Assembly: GCF_029892045.1 (NCBI RefSeq)
Contig: NZ_CP120367.1
Coordinates: forward strand, 1,612,001 to 1,676,000
Length of the DNA: 64,000 nt
Reading direction: 5' to 3'
Source of the DNA: Sinorhizobium numidicum
GTDB taxonomy: Bacteria > Pseudomonadota > Alphaproteobacteria > Rhizobiales > Rhizobiaceae
The translations under genes were made by a program, and so were the position numbers. This document shows, piece after piece, positions 51,408 through 60,007 of this stretch; position 1 is the stretch's first letter, and each line of letters opens with the position of its first letter. Below the pieces are notes generated by a model, which was given only the letters and a program-made list of their open reading frames with translations, did no database searches and was not told the origin of the DNA.

Positions 51408-53712
51408 GCGTGCTCTCCCGTGTTTGCGAGCGCCTTGTTCGTGAGCCGCTCATGAGCCAGGCTCTGAGGCGCCCGAGAATGTTCGCCTGGCGCAGCCATA
51501 TGTCGATCAGAACGGCTACGATCAGGATGACGCCGATGAAGACATTGATCCAGTGCTGGGGCATGCTGAAGCCCTGAACATTGAGCTGGAGGAGCGCGCG
51601 CACCAGCGTGATGACGGCCGCACCCGCAAGCGAGCCGATCATCGTGCCATGGCCGCCGAAGATCGATCCGCCACCGATGATGACCGAGGCAATCGCGTCG
51701 AGCTCGCGGAACTGTCCGGCAACCGGATTGAAGCTGCGGAAGTAGGCGATGTTGATGAGCCCGGCCATGGTTGCGCAGAACGCCGACAACATAAGCGAGA
51801 CGAAACGCACGCGATCGGTGTTGATGCCGGCATAGGCGGCCGCGCGGATGTTACCGCCCGTGGCACGGACCTTCAGCCCAAAAGGCATGTAAGCAAGGAC
51901 GACGCCGGCGATGGCGGCGACGGCGAACATCCAAAGCGTCTGGACGCTGACGACCTCGGTGATCGTGCGAATGATCCCCGGCGGCAAGGAAAGACCGAAA
52001 TGGAGCAAGACATCGTTGAGCTTGCGTCCGATGAGATTGTAGGCCTCGCTCCAGCCGGTCAGTTGCCGACCCGCGACGAACCAGGCGGCGAGCCCGCGGG
52101 CGATATAAAACATGCCAAGCGTGGCGATAAAGGACGGCAGCTTGAAGCCGATCGTGATGAGGGCGTTGACGAGGCCGGCCGTCATCCCTGCAAGCAGTCC
52201 CATCGTGACGGCAGTAAGCGGGTCGGCGCCAAGGACCTTGAGGAAATAGGCCGCCGTGCTGCCAGCAAGCGCAAGCACCGCTCCGACCGACAGGTCGATG
52301 TCCCCGGCCGCGATCACATAGGTCAGTCCGATCGTGATAAGTGCCAGCTCGGTATAGTTGAGCAGGATGGCGAACGTGTTCGAGAGGCTCCACCAGTAGT
52401 CGGGGCGAAGTGTCAAGCCGATCAGCCAGAGCACGGCTGCTAGGATGATGGCAAGTGCATCGCGGCGGGCGAGAAATCTGCCGATCGTCGTGGCCGAGAG
52501 GAGCATATCTGCCTCGATGGCCGCCTTGGTCTGGGCAGCTTCAAGGGCGACACCGCCGATCTCCTGGGCGGGAGGTGGCGGCCGACCGCGAAGCCAGGCC
52601 CAGAAGCGGGCGGCGAGCTGGCGGCGAATAAGGTGCGGCTCGATGAGAACCGCGCTGACGAGAAGGAGGCCGAGGAAAACCAGCACCGCTCCTGCCGGGA
52701 GCGTGTACCTGGCGCTGACCGCGATGCTCTCGCCATCTATGACAACGGTACGCGTGATCGGCCATCCTTCACGCAGCACCTTGTCGATCAGGACGACAAG
52801 CACCGCGCCAAGGCATGAGCCGATCACCCGGCCGCGCCCGCCTAGGATCGATGCGCCACCGATGATGACCGATGCGATAACCGTGAGTTCCCAGCTAACA
52901 CCATAGAGCGGGGTCACACCCTTGTCCTGCGCAGCCGACAGGAGGGCTGCAAGGGTCGCCGACAGCGACGAGATGAGGTAGGCGCGCACACGCACCCAGT
53001 TCGTGGCAATGCCTGCATAGACCGCAGCCTGCTCGTTGCCGCCGGTGGCGAAGGTCTCGTAGCCCCAGCGGGTCTTGGCGAGCACGAAAGCGCAGATTAC
53101 TGCGACGACGATGAAAATCACGATCTGGTTATTGAAGCCGAGGATATTCGTCTCACCCAGGCGGAAAAAGAGCGGGTATTCTCTCGCCTTGTCTGAATAA
53201 TAGATCGCCTGGCCATGGGTCAGCGCGAGGACGAACCCGCGCCCGATGAAGAGCATCGTCAGCGTCGCAATGAATGCCGGCACCCTCAGCACAGTGACGA
53301 GCAAGCCGTTGAGGAGGCCGATAGCCGTTCCGAGGAGAACGCAAAGGATGACCGACGCGGCGACGCCGAGATCGAGTGAGCTCGAGGCAAAAAGCCTGGC
53401 GAAGACAACAGCGATAAGGCCGTAGATAGAACCGACGGAAAGATCGAGATCCTTGTTAGCGATGACGAAGGTCATCCCAACCGCGATGATCCCGACGCGC
53501 GACGTATCGCGCAGCACCGCATGGAAGGCCTCCGTCGAGCCGAAGAAGGCCGGGTTGACGGCCGCTCCGCCAAGATAGAGAAGCACAAGAAAGACCAGGA
53601 GCCCGGCCTCCCAGCCGCCGGCCAGTTGGGGTGGCGCGCGGCCGAGCGACGTCGTCGTAGGCAGCCCGATGAATTTCCCTCGCTGTCTCCTCGCCGTCAC
53701 GATACGGGCCAA
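51400..53712 (-). CDS. Fused tandem sugar ABC permease (two RbsC-like halves)
   Basis: A 770-residue inner-membrane protein containing two complete CUT2 permease domains. The first half (~30-355) has GIIAVGMTFVIANKDLDLSV, VPAFIATLTMLFIGRG, and ASVIIGGASILGGRGRVIGS. The second (~425-745) has LITIGLTYVIAAGDIDLSV, LPSFIATLGMFYIARG, and ASVIIGGGSIFGGHGTMIGS. The landmarks recur about 400 residues apart. A cytoplasmic linker (RGRPPPPAQEIGG) joins them. CUT2 systems normally use two copies of a single permease; here one chain can supply both. The start is TTG 53712 with GGAGG seven bases upstream. Confidence 0.92.
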   Translation of the reverse strand: MARIVTARRQRGKFIGLPTTTSLGRAPPQLAGGWEAGLLVFLVLLYLGGAAVNPAFFGSTEAFHAVLRDTSRVGIIAVGMTFVIANKDLDLSVGSIYGLIAVVFARLFASSSLDLGVAASVILCVLLGTAIGLLNGLLVTVLRVPAFIATLTMLFIGRGFVLALTHGQAIYYSDKAREYPLFFRLGETNILGFNNQIVIFIVVAVICAFVLAKTRWGYETFATGGNEQAAVYAGIATNWVRVRAYLISSLSATLAALLSAAQDKGVTPLYGVSWELTVIASVIIGGASILGGRGRVIGSCLGAVLVVLIDKVLREGWPITRTVVIDGESIAVSARYTLPAGAVLVFLGLLLVSAVLIEPHLIRRQLAARFWAWLRGRPPPPAQEIGGVALEAAQTKAAIEADMLLSATTIGRFLARRDALAIILAAVLWLIGLTLRPDYWWSLSNTFAILLNYTELALITIGLTYVIAAGDIDLSVGAVLALAGSTAAYFLKVLGADPLTAVTMGLLAGMTAGLVNALITIGFKLPSFIATLGMFYIARGLAAWFVAGRQLTGWSEAYNLIGRKLNDVLLHFGLSLPPGIIRTITEVVSVQTLWMFAVAAIAGVVLAYMPFGLKVRATGGNIRAAAYAGINTDRVRFVSLMLSAFCATMAGLINIAYFRSFNPVAGQFRELDAIASVIIGGGSIFGGHGTMIGSLAGAAVITLVRALLQLNVQGFSMPQHWINVFIGVILIVAVLIDIWLRQANILGRLRAWLMSGSRTRRSQTRESTHG

Positions 53713-53729
53713 ATACGCGCCTCCGCCCC

Positions 53730-53945
53730 TGTCACGCTGAACGCGATTGAAACGAATCCGAACTCGTCATCATCAACTGCAGAAGGTGGAGCGGGACTAC
53801 AGCGCCGTGCGTCTTTTCAGACGCACGAGGGTCGCTGTAGCACTTTGAATTGCTGCATGTTTTTTTCCTTAAATCGGCTTCGATTTAAGGAAAAATGCAG
53901 TAGGCGGACGTCGCCTAGCACTTTTCCTGGTCCCGCTCTTTTTTT
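53730..53945. repeat. Mosaic palindromic element in the SBP-permease gap (copy 2)
   Basis: The inner part 53797-53890 is the reverse complement of copy 1 at 43517-43610, with CTACAGCG/CGCTGTAG and a CCTTAAATCGG...CGATTTAAGG hairpin. It is nested between perfect arms GAGCGGGAC (53789-53797) and GTCCCGCTC (53930-53938), followed by T7. Those arms and the CACTTTTCCT segment belong to the RIME-like type seen at 55073. The whole is a mosaic of two elements and could work as an attenuator after the substrate-binding-protein gene. Confidence 0.75.
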
Positions 53946-53964
53946 GCAGGCGTTTCGAACAGAA

Positions 53965-55047
53965 TCAGTTCTCGAAACGCTTGCCCACCTTTTCCACCGT
54001 CTCCTTCGTCACGAGCTGAGCGCGCGTGTCGAGGTTGGCTGCCGAAATGCCGCGGTCGATCTCCAGATAGAGCTGCATGACGGGCCAGAAGCCCTGCAGG
54101 AATGGCTGTTGGCCCAGCGAGCCGGTAAGGCTCCCTGCGGCAATGCCTTCCTGCTGCGCAGGACCAAGATCGAACCCGAAAGCACAGAACTTGTTCGTCC
54201 AGCCCATCTGCTCGACCGCCTTGACGAGCGGCGGCGTGAAGACGTTGTTGGCGGTGAAGGCACCGACCACGTCGCCACGCGACTCGAAAAGCGACACGAG
54301 CGCATTCACCGGGTCATTAGGGTTCGTATCGATGCCGACGTTCTCCGGGCCGGCATCAACCTTGAAAGCCTCGAGCTTGCCCGCATCCTTCAATGTTTTG
54401 ACGATGGCGTTGAAGGCGGCGGTCACGCGGTTGTTTACCTCGATATTACCCATCGCCGTCGATGAGGGCAGCACGATCGAACCGCTGGTCTTTCCGCTCT
54501 CCAGGACACATTTGGCCAACGCCTCACCGCCAATCGCGGCAGCCGACGCGTCCTGACCGGTGTGGCTGATGCCGCTGCGATCAAGCAGCGTAGGGTCGAA
54601 GGAATTGGTCGTGGCGACCGGGATTCCGGCACTCTGGGCGGCCTTGACGATATCGTTATACGCGCCGGCCTGCGGTGTCGTCATGATAATGCCGTCGATG
54701 GTCGGATCCTGGACGATCTGGTTCAGGATTTCGATCTCGCGAGCGGGATCATCCACCGGCGATTCCGAGCCGAGCAGAAGGATCCTGGCGCCGATCATGT
54801 TGCCGGCGACCTTCGCCCCGACATAGACAGGATCGAAGAAACCGTTGCCTGCCGTGTGCGTCACGATCGCAAAGGTCAGGTGACCATCGGCCGAATGGAA
54901 GTCCTTTGTGCCCGGAGCCTCCTTGGCGGCTTCGTCGAAATCATAGCCGCCGACCGCCTTTTCGACGCTGCCCGATTGCGCGAATGCGCAGGAGACGCCG
55001 AGTGACAACGCCGCGGCCGAGACCGTGTGGAACAAAATTCGCCTCAT
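53965..55047 (-). CDS. Sugar ABC transporter substrate-binding protein (RbsB-like)
   Basis: A 360-residue periplasmic-binding protein of type I fold. ATG 55047 has GGGAGG upstream and begins a signal peptide (MRRILFHTVSAAALSLGVSC, cut near AFAQS). Landmarks are NGFFDPVYVGAKVAGNMIGA, DGIIMTTPQAGAYNDIVKAA, GIPVATTNSFDP, and GGALTAN-like VVGAFTANNVFTPPLVKA. It is the first gene of the operon with the fused permease and FrcA-like ATPase. Its ligand is a pentose, hexose or polyol by family, not identified here. Confidence 0.9.
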   Translation of the reverse strand: MRRILFHTVSAAALSLGVSCAFAQSGSVEKAVGGYDFDEAAKEAPGTKDFHSADGHLTFAIVTHTAGNGFFDPVYVGAKVAGNMIGARILLLGSESPVDDPAREIEILNQIVQDPTIDGIIMTTPQAGAYNDIVKAAQSAGIPVATTNSFDPTLLDRSGISHTGQDASAAAIGGEALAKCVLESGKTSGSIVLPSSTAMGNIEVNNRVTAAFNAIVKTLKDAGKLEAFKVDAGPENVGIDTNPNDPVNALVSLFESRGDVVGAFTANNVFTPPLVKAVEQMGWTNKFCAFGFDLGPAQQEGIAAGSLTGSLGQQPFLQGFWPVMQLYLEIDRGISAANLDTRAQLVTKETVEKVGKRFEN

Positions 55048-55476
55048 AGTTGCTCCTCCCATTGGATCACCAGGATTTTGGGCGCAAACGACCCAAAACG
55101 ATGAACGTGATCGACTCTGATAAGTTGGAGCGGGATGCGGGCGCAAAAAAACGCACACACTTTCCTCTTCCCGCTCTAAAACCAACGGGCGAAAGCCTGT
55201 CGAGCGCAGCCGTCGAGAGGGGCGCCGACGGCTTCCTCCCATTTCCGTGATTTTCTGCGCAATCCTGGTGCAAGTAAATGCCGAATTCGCCCTGTTTGCC
55301 GGGCTCGATCGCCTTTAATGCGTCAAATGCCGTTCCCAAGCCGTTTCCGCGTGTCGGCCGTCAGCCTCTGCTTACGCTAGCCGAGAACAGTTGCGTCGAA
55401 AGCTCTTTGCCGGCTGCCACGCTTCTTAACACTACGCCATGTTGTGCTGACCACATCTTGCAAGTATCAATTGGTC
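55048..55476. other. Intergenic region with RIME-like element
   Basis: A 429-base region between divergent genes. It holds a RIME-like element (55073-55177, listed separately) and the operon promoter for the RbsB-like gene. The rest shows no gene. Confidence 0.5.
55073..55177 (+). repeat. RIME-like palindromic element
   Basis: TTTTGGGCGCAAACGACCCAAAA forms one hairpin. GAGCGGGATGCGGGCGC... pairs with TTCCCGCTC to form a second. The sequence GAACGTGATCGA-CTCTGATAAGTT matches the form of RIME1 elements known from rhizobia (recalled, not searched). A diverged copy in reverse lies at 47777-47868. Confidence 0.75.
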
Positions 55477-56625
55477 ATGACGAACCTCGCAGATATTCTC
55501 AACCCTTTCGCGTTGACCGGCCGTCTGCTCGCCCGCTTCTGGCCGCAGCTCCTCCTTATCGGCGCCGCCGGCTATATCCTGCGTGATCTCCTTCTTCAGG
55601 CAGCCGTCGGCACGGGGTTGCGCCATCCGCTCGGCGGCATGGTTATCCTGTCACTCGTCGTCCTCTCCAGGCTCGTTGTCGTGGTGATGATGTTCGTAGC
55701 GCTGCGACCGGGATTGCCGGCGCTCGACGCATTACGTCAGAAACCGACTGTTCCCGGCCCATCGAACGCGAGAAGAGCCGTCAACGACCACATGCTCGCC
55801 ATCACCGCGGCCGCTATCCTTCCCTTCTTTGCCTATTACGCCGCGTGGGGCTTCCTCGGCGACACGGTGCGCGAATACTCCAGAATGGCGCTGAGCAACG
55901 TTGCCTTCGGCGAGAAGGCTCATTTCCTCGACCTGTCGAGTTCGCAGGGCCTCCTGCTTTCGATTGCGGCCTGCTGGCTGGTACGCTGGTTGGCCAAGCA
56001 CATGAACAAGCGCGCCCGTTCACCCTATTGGCGGCTCTTAATCGTCGCTGCGGATGCGAGCTGGATCTTCATCGGCCTTTACGGGCTCAGCGTCTGGAAG
56101 GACGCTTTCATTTCCTGGCTCGGAGCCGGTCCGCTTCTTGGTGAACTGAGCATTAGTATGGGATCGCTGCTCATCTCTGCCGCGCAGGCGGCAGAGACTT
56201 TCACACCCGTTGAGTTGCAAAGACCGGACTTGACGACGCAGGCGCAGAACCTCTTCTTTTATGCGCTGCTGCCGATCGTCTGGCTCGTCATGGCCGCGAT
56301 CATCAATGGATACGAGCTCTCCAGTGCAAACCAGCCGGTCGCGCCGATGAATTCGCGTGCGAAGACATGGCGCAAATGGATCGGCGACTTCGTCAACCAT
56401 TTCATCAGCGATTATCGCTCACGCTATGGTCCCGTGTGGACCTGTCTGAAGCTGACGCTTGGTTCTGGCGTTGCGAGCTTGCTTGTTTTCATCGTCGCCT
56501 ATCGCACGATCGGCTGGATGGGAGCCTGGCTCTGGTTCGGCGCAACGCGCTTGCTCAACGCGCCGGACCTCGATACATGGCAAGTTGCTTTTCGATATCG
56601 TCAGCGTCTTCATCGGCAGCCCTAG
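55477..56625 (+). CDS. Multi-spanning membrane protein, frameshifted near the 3' end
   Basis: As read, 382 residues from ATG 55477 (MTNLADILNPFALTGRLL). About six hydrophobic segments are visible, for example LLLIGAAGYILRDLLLQAA, ILPFFAYYAAWGFLGD, LLSIAACWLVRWLA and LYALLPIVWLVMAA-like. No family is recognised. The frame ends in RYRQRLHRQP, but the next frame continues FDIVSVFIGSPSDLDGGILL, then RIALLAAMLEHAV to 56740. The likely cause is one extra T in the T4 run at 56589-56592. The real gene probably ends at 56740. It is convergent with the three-gene operon on the minus strand. Confidence 0.65.
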   Translation: MTNLADILNPFALTGRLLARFWPQLLLIGAAGYILRDLLLQAAVGTGLRHPLGGMVILSLVVLSRLVVVVMMFVALRPGLPALDALRQKPTVPGPSNARRAVNDHMLAITAAAILPFFAYYAAWGFLGDTVREYSRMALSNVAFGEKAHFLDLSSSQGLLLSIAACWLVRWLAKHMNKRARSPYWRLLIVAADASWIFIGLYGLSVWKDAFISWLGAGPLLGELSISMGSLLISAAQAAETFTPVELQRPDLTTQAQNLFFYALLPIVWLVMAAIINGYELSSANQPVAPMNSRAKTWRKWIGDFVNHFISDYRSRYGPVWTCLKLTLGSGVASLLVFIVAYRTIGWMGAWLWFGATRLLNAPDLDTWQVAFRYRQRLHRQP

Positions 56626-56726
56626 CGATCTGGACGGCGGCATCCTGCTCGATGCCGTGCGGATCGCCCTTCTAGCGGCCATGCTGGAGCACGCCGTCAG
56701 GACACAGACGGCGAAGGCCGTTCCTG

Positions 56727-57266
56727 CTACGTCCACTTGAGCAGCAGGGACTTCGGCCGGGCGCCCACAATGGTAATCACGAGCGCCAGATCTTTTGCGC
56801 CGGCCGGGACTATGAAGTTCTCGGCCATTCTGACCATGGCTCCCTTGCCCGCGCCGGCAGATGCCGTCGCACTGCAACGCGGCCGTTCGGCCGCTTCCGG
56901 ATACATCTTGCGGACGATTGCCTCCGTCATGCGCACCGGTTCCCATTGGCGCCCCGCTGCATCCGTCAGCCGCACCTGGCAGGGGCTTTCGGAGAGGACT
57001 GCCGGATCATCGAGATGGGCCTCGAATTCGACGAGGATCACCCTGGCATCATCGGACGGTCCAGGCAGGCGCTTCAGATTGACCAGGCGCCATTGCGCGC
57101 CGGCATAAGCGCCTGCCTGGCCGGTCTCGGCAATTGCCGGCGTACCGCCGTGACGGGCCCGCCACTCTTTGAGGCTGCTCCAGGAGTGCACGGCGATTGC
57201 AGTCGGCAGCACGATCGCGAGGGCGGCAAGGCTCCTCCAGTAACGGCCGCTCTCACTGGCAGTCAT
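56727..57266 (-). CDS. Membrane-anchored protein of unknown function (third of three)
   Basis: A 179-residue protein with one N-terminal hydrophobic segment (LAALAIVLPTAIAVHSW) and a periplasmic or extracellular domain holding a Cys pair (SPCQVRLTDA, RPRCSATAS). GAGGGAG precedes ATG 57266. It is ten bases after the stop of the preceding gene. All three operon members share this layout (anchor plus ~150-residue domain), so they may be partners. No family is known. Confidence 0.65.
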   Translation of the reverse strand: MTASESGRYWRSLAALAIVLPTAIAVHSWSSLKEWRARHGGTPAIAETGQAGAYAGAQWRLVNLKRLPGPSDDARVILVEFEAHLDDPAVLSESPCQVRLTDAAGRQWEPVRMTEAIVRKMYPEAAERPRCSATASAGAGKGAMVRMAENFIVPAGAKDLALVITIVGARPKSLLLKWT

Positions 57267-57276
57267 CGCTCCCTCC

Positions 57277-57873
57277 TCATTCAGCCGTTAGCGTCCAGGC
57301 AAGGCCGTCTTGATTGCGCGCCAGCATGACAGTGGAGTGGCTGTTCGTCGGGCGCTCATCATCAATACTGATCCGAAGTTCCTCGCCAAGCGGCATCAAG
57401 TCGGAGCGGGCAAGAAGAAGCGTCCCGCCTCGCAGCTCGGATTGCGGCACCTCGAAGGCGAGCAGCACGGGTTTGGGCAGACCGGGCTCGAGGCGTTCGG
57501 TGATGAGATAGCCCGGCAAAGTCGAGAAGCGCTCACTGATCGCGTAGCGAATTCCGCTTGAGCCCAGCCATTCGGCCGAAGTCAGCGTAAGACTTTGCCT
57601 GTTTGCGACCGCAGCTCCTTCGATCAGCACCCAGACGCCTGACGTCGTGTAGTCACGAACCCGACCGAAGCTCTCCGTCTTGACGGTTCGAGCGAGATGC
57701 ACATTCGCGATACCGACGGCAAAGTCCCGGCCCTCCACACGCGTCCCGGCTTTGCCGTGAATCGTGACAGGTGAGGTAATCTCGCTGTAGCCCGGCGTAC
57801 TTTGCTGCAAACCATAAAGCGCGAGCGCTGCAATAATGAGCATGACCACAGGCTTTAAATTTCTCACCATCAA
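57277..57873 (-). CDS. Membrane-anchored protein of unknown function (second of three)
   Basis: A 198-residue protein with an N-terminal anchor (VVMLIIAALALYGLQQ) and a mostly beta-strand domain (GVWVLIEGAAVAN, AGTRVEGRDFAVGIANVHL). Its start overlaps the stop of the upstream gene (ATGA), so translation is coupled. Unknown function. Confidence 0.65.
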   Translation of the reverse strand: MMVRNLKPVVMLIIAALALYGLQQSTPGYSEITSPVTIHGKAGTRVEGRDFAVGIANVHLARTVKTESFGRVRDYTTSGVWVLIEGAAVANRQSLTLTSAEWLGSSGIRYAISERFSTLPGYLITERLEPGLPKPVLLAFEVPQSELRGGTLLLARSDLMPLGEELRISIDDERPTNSHSTVMLARNQDGLAWTLTAE

Positions 57874-58466
57874 GACGCCTCCGCAGTGTCGCGGTCGACG
57901 GGAAGCCTCACGACAGCCGCCGGGTCACGATCGAACCAGCCTGATGCGCCGTAAAGATTGTCACGTCGTTTATAGATCTGGCTGCCGATCGCCAGGCGTA
58001 GTTCAGAAGGGACCGGCTTGGCCTCCGGCCACTCCCAGACCGCGATCAAGCGTTCGGGCATGTTCGGGTTGATGGCGCTGGCGATCCATTTGTCTCGCGC
58101 GAGGTAAAATGTCGGTTCGGGGACGCCATCCGAAGAAGGCTCTTCGATCGAAAGCAATCCCCGAAAGGCATTGCTGGTCGCAGCCGAGCGATTGTTGAGA
58201 TCGAACTCGATCATGAGGAACCGCTTCGGCTCAAAGGGTTTCGTGCCGGTTGGTGGAACGGGGCCGAGCTCCGCTTTCTGTATCGTGACGATCCAGCGGC
58301 CGGTATCGACCGGCTCGCCAGCGGCAACGACCGGCACCGGATCCGGGTTTGCCGCCTCATAGACTGCAATTGCGAACGAGACGGCCGCCGCTGCCGTACC
58401 TCCGAGGCCAGCCACGGCAAGTGCGAACAGGCGCTTCTTAACGCGCGATTGTTGCACGATCGACAT
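57870..58466 (-). CDS. Membrane-anchored protein of unknown function (first of three)
   Basis: A 198-residue protein with an N-terminal anchor (LFALAVAGLGGTAAAAVSFAIA) and a domain with VDTGRWIVTIQKAELGPV, MIEFDLNNRSAATSN, and a C-terminal SGWFDRDPAAVVRLP. The WIV-TIQKAE and FDLNNRS pattern loosely recalls DUF4352-type Ig-like domains, but this is a weak call. GGAGGGG precedes the ATG. First gene of the three-gene operon. Confidence 0.65.
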   Translation of the reverse strand: MSIVQQSRVKKRLFALAVAGLGGTAAAAVSFAIAVYEAANPDPVPVVAAGEPVDTGRWIVTIQKAELGPVPPTGTKPFEPKRFLMIEFDLNNRSAATSNAFRGLLSIEEPSSDGVPEPTFYLARDKWIASAINPNMPERLIAVWEWPEAKPVPSELRLAIGSQIYKRRDNLYGASGWFDRDPAAVVRLPVDRDTAEAS

Positions 58467-58638
58467 TGCCCCTCCATCCGTGCTTTCGGGAATCTTGAAC
58501 TAAGGTTTCCCTCAAATGCCAGGCGCAACATAATCGGCCGTGTTCGGAAAATCAAAATGCATCAACCAACAGGCGAGGACGCTTGCCGGACCACCCCGGC
58601 GAGCGGGCGCGGCGGAACGGCTGCTTCCCGATCCCGCT
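58467..58638. other. Intergenic region with a partial palindromic element
   Basis: Around 58590-58640 the sequence GGCTGCTTCCCGATCCCGCTCTAAG resembles the right arm of the RIME-like elements. It is partial. No gene is present. Confidence 0.35.
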
Positions 58639-59892
58639 CTAAGCCGCGGATTTGTCTGACATCGGAAAATCGCTGGTAAACGCGAACACATCGATCGGCT
58701 CGCCAACACCCCTTACCGGAAAGGCGCCAAGGTTCTCCAACTCGGTTTCGCATCCCGCCATTTCCACGAAGGCTCCGGAGAGCAGCACGGGACGCTTGAT
58801 CTCCTTCGTCAGCCCCTCGAGACGAGAAGCAATATTGACGGCTGGGCCGATCACCGTGAAGTCGAGCCGCCTGCGCGAGCCGATATTACCGTACATGACA
58901 TCGCCGACATGGACACCGATGCCGTAGCCGAGCGGCTCGCGTCCCTTGCCGAGGTTCTCCTCGTTCAGTTTCGCCAAGGCCGCCTCTGCCTCGCCGATGG
59001 CGCGAAGCAGGTTGGTGCACGCCATCGGGTTGGTGAGCGGAAAGATCGCCAGAAGCCCATCTCCCATGAACTTCAGAATCTCACCGCCATGCCTCTCGAT
59101 CGGTTCCGACATGGCGTCGAAATAGCCGTTCAAAAGCTCGATGACGTCGTCGCGCGGCCACAGGCCCGACAAATGGGTGAAGTCGCGGAGATCGCAGATC
59201 AGGATCGCGGCGCCGACGGTGACGCCACTGCCGCGCGTCGTCGCACCGGCAAGAATCTGTTCGCTCGCATGCGGCCCGACATAGGTCTCCAAAAGTGTTC
59301 GCGCCAGACGGTTCTTCAGCCTGATCTCGCTGACAAGCGCCAGCGCCGGCAGCAAATCCTGAAAGAAAGCGATATCGTCCTTGTCAAAGCCACCGGGTCT
59401 ATCGCTCGCGAAAGTAACGACGTGCCGCTTGCCGAGCGTATGCTCGAGCGGCCAAGCTATATATTCGGTGAGACCGTCAGCTTTAAGCTCATCGTAGAGC
59501 GAGTATTGCGGGCCATCCACGGTTGGGTCGTCGAGGCGCCGCCGCACCTCGTCTGCTCCGCTGTTGATCTCGTAGAGAGGACTGTTCAGATACAGTGCCG
59601 TATCTTCGACGCCGTATTCGAAGGTGTCTATCTCCGCCTCCGACAGCCCTTTTCGCCATAGGATCCGGGCACCGATCCATTGCGGATGGTGAATCCTGAA
59701 ATGCAGCGTTGCGCGAGCGACCGGCACGCCTGCTTCCGACAATCTCCTGCACATCTCCACGAAGATATTGTCGATGAAACGTTCGTCGCGCGTCTCGATC
59801 ACCAACCAGTCGAGAATTTTGCGCCGCCGAATTGGCCAGGTCCCCTCGCCTTCAGAAAGCGAACCGGAACTTGCCCTCGATAAAGAATGCAT
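58639..59892 (-). CDS. Class III adenylate cyclase with N-terminal sensory region
   Basis: A 417-residue protein. The C-terminal ~200 residues are a cyclase: Asp in AILICDLRDFTHLSG, GGEILKFMGDGLLAIF with the second Asp, and LDFTVIGPAVNIASRLE. The N-terminal ~210 residues (WLVIETRDERFIDNIFVEM, GDPGGFDKDDIAFFQDLLP-like) are found in this cyclase subgroup and may sense an unknown ligand. GGAG lies seven bases before the ATG. No membrane segment is seen. Confidence 0.88.
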   Translation of the reverse strand: MHSLSRASSGSLSEGEGTWPIRRRKILDWLVIETRDERFIDNIFVEMCRRLSEAGVPVARATLHFRIHHPQWIGARILWRKGLSEAEIDTFEYGVEDTALYLNSPLYEINSGADEVRRRLDDPTVDGPQYSLYDELKADGLTEYIAWPLEHTLGKRHVVTFASDRPGGFDKDDIAFFQDLLPALALVSEIRLKNRLARTLLETYVGPHASEQILAGATTRGSGVTVGAAILICDLRDFTHLSGLWPRDDVIELLNGYFDAMSEPIERHGGEILKFMGDGLLAIFPLTNPMACTNLLRAIGEAEAALAKLNEENLGKGREPLGYGIGVHVGDVMYGNIGSRRRLDFTVIGPAVNIASRLEGLTKEIKRPVLLSGAFVEMAGCETELENLGAFPVRGVGEPIDVFAFTSDFPMSDKSAA

Positions 59893-60007
59893 AACAATTC
59901 TCCGTCATGACCTGCCGCGTAACCAAGTGTTAGCGCGAGCGTCCTCAATCCGAAAGGAAAGGCGGCGGCCCCTCGGGTGCGCCAAGTGCCCGGCCCGCCA
60001 GCCTTCG

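Noticed and set aside
53521..54465. A 314-codon plus-strand frame across the mosaic element
   Set aside because: It runs through the palindromic repeat (HEGRCSTLNCCMF also appears at the other copy), so it is repeat-derived and not a gene.
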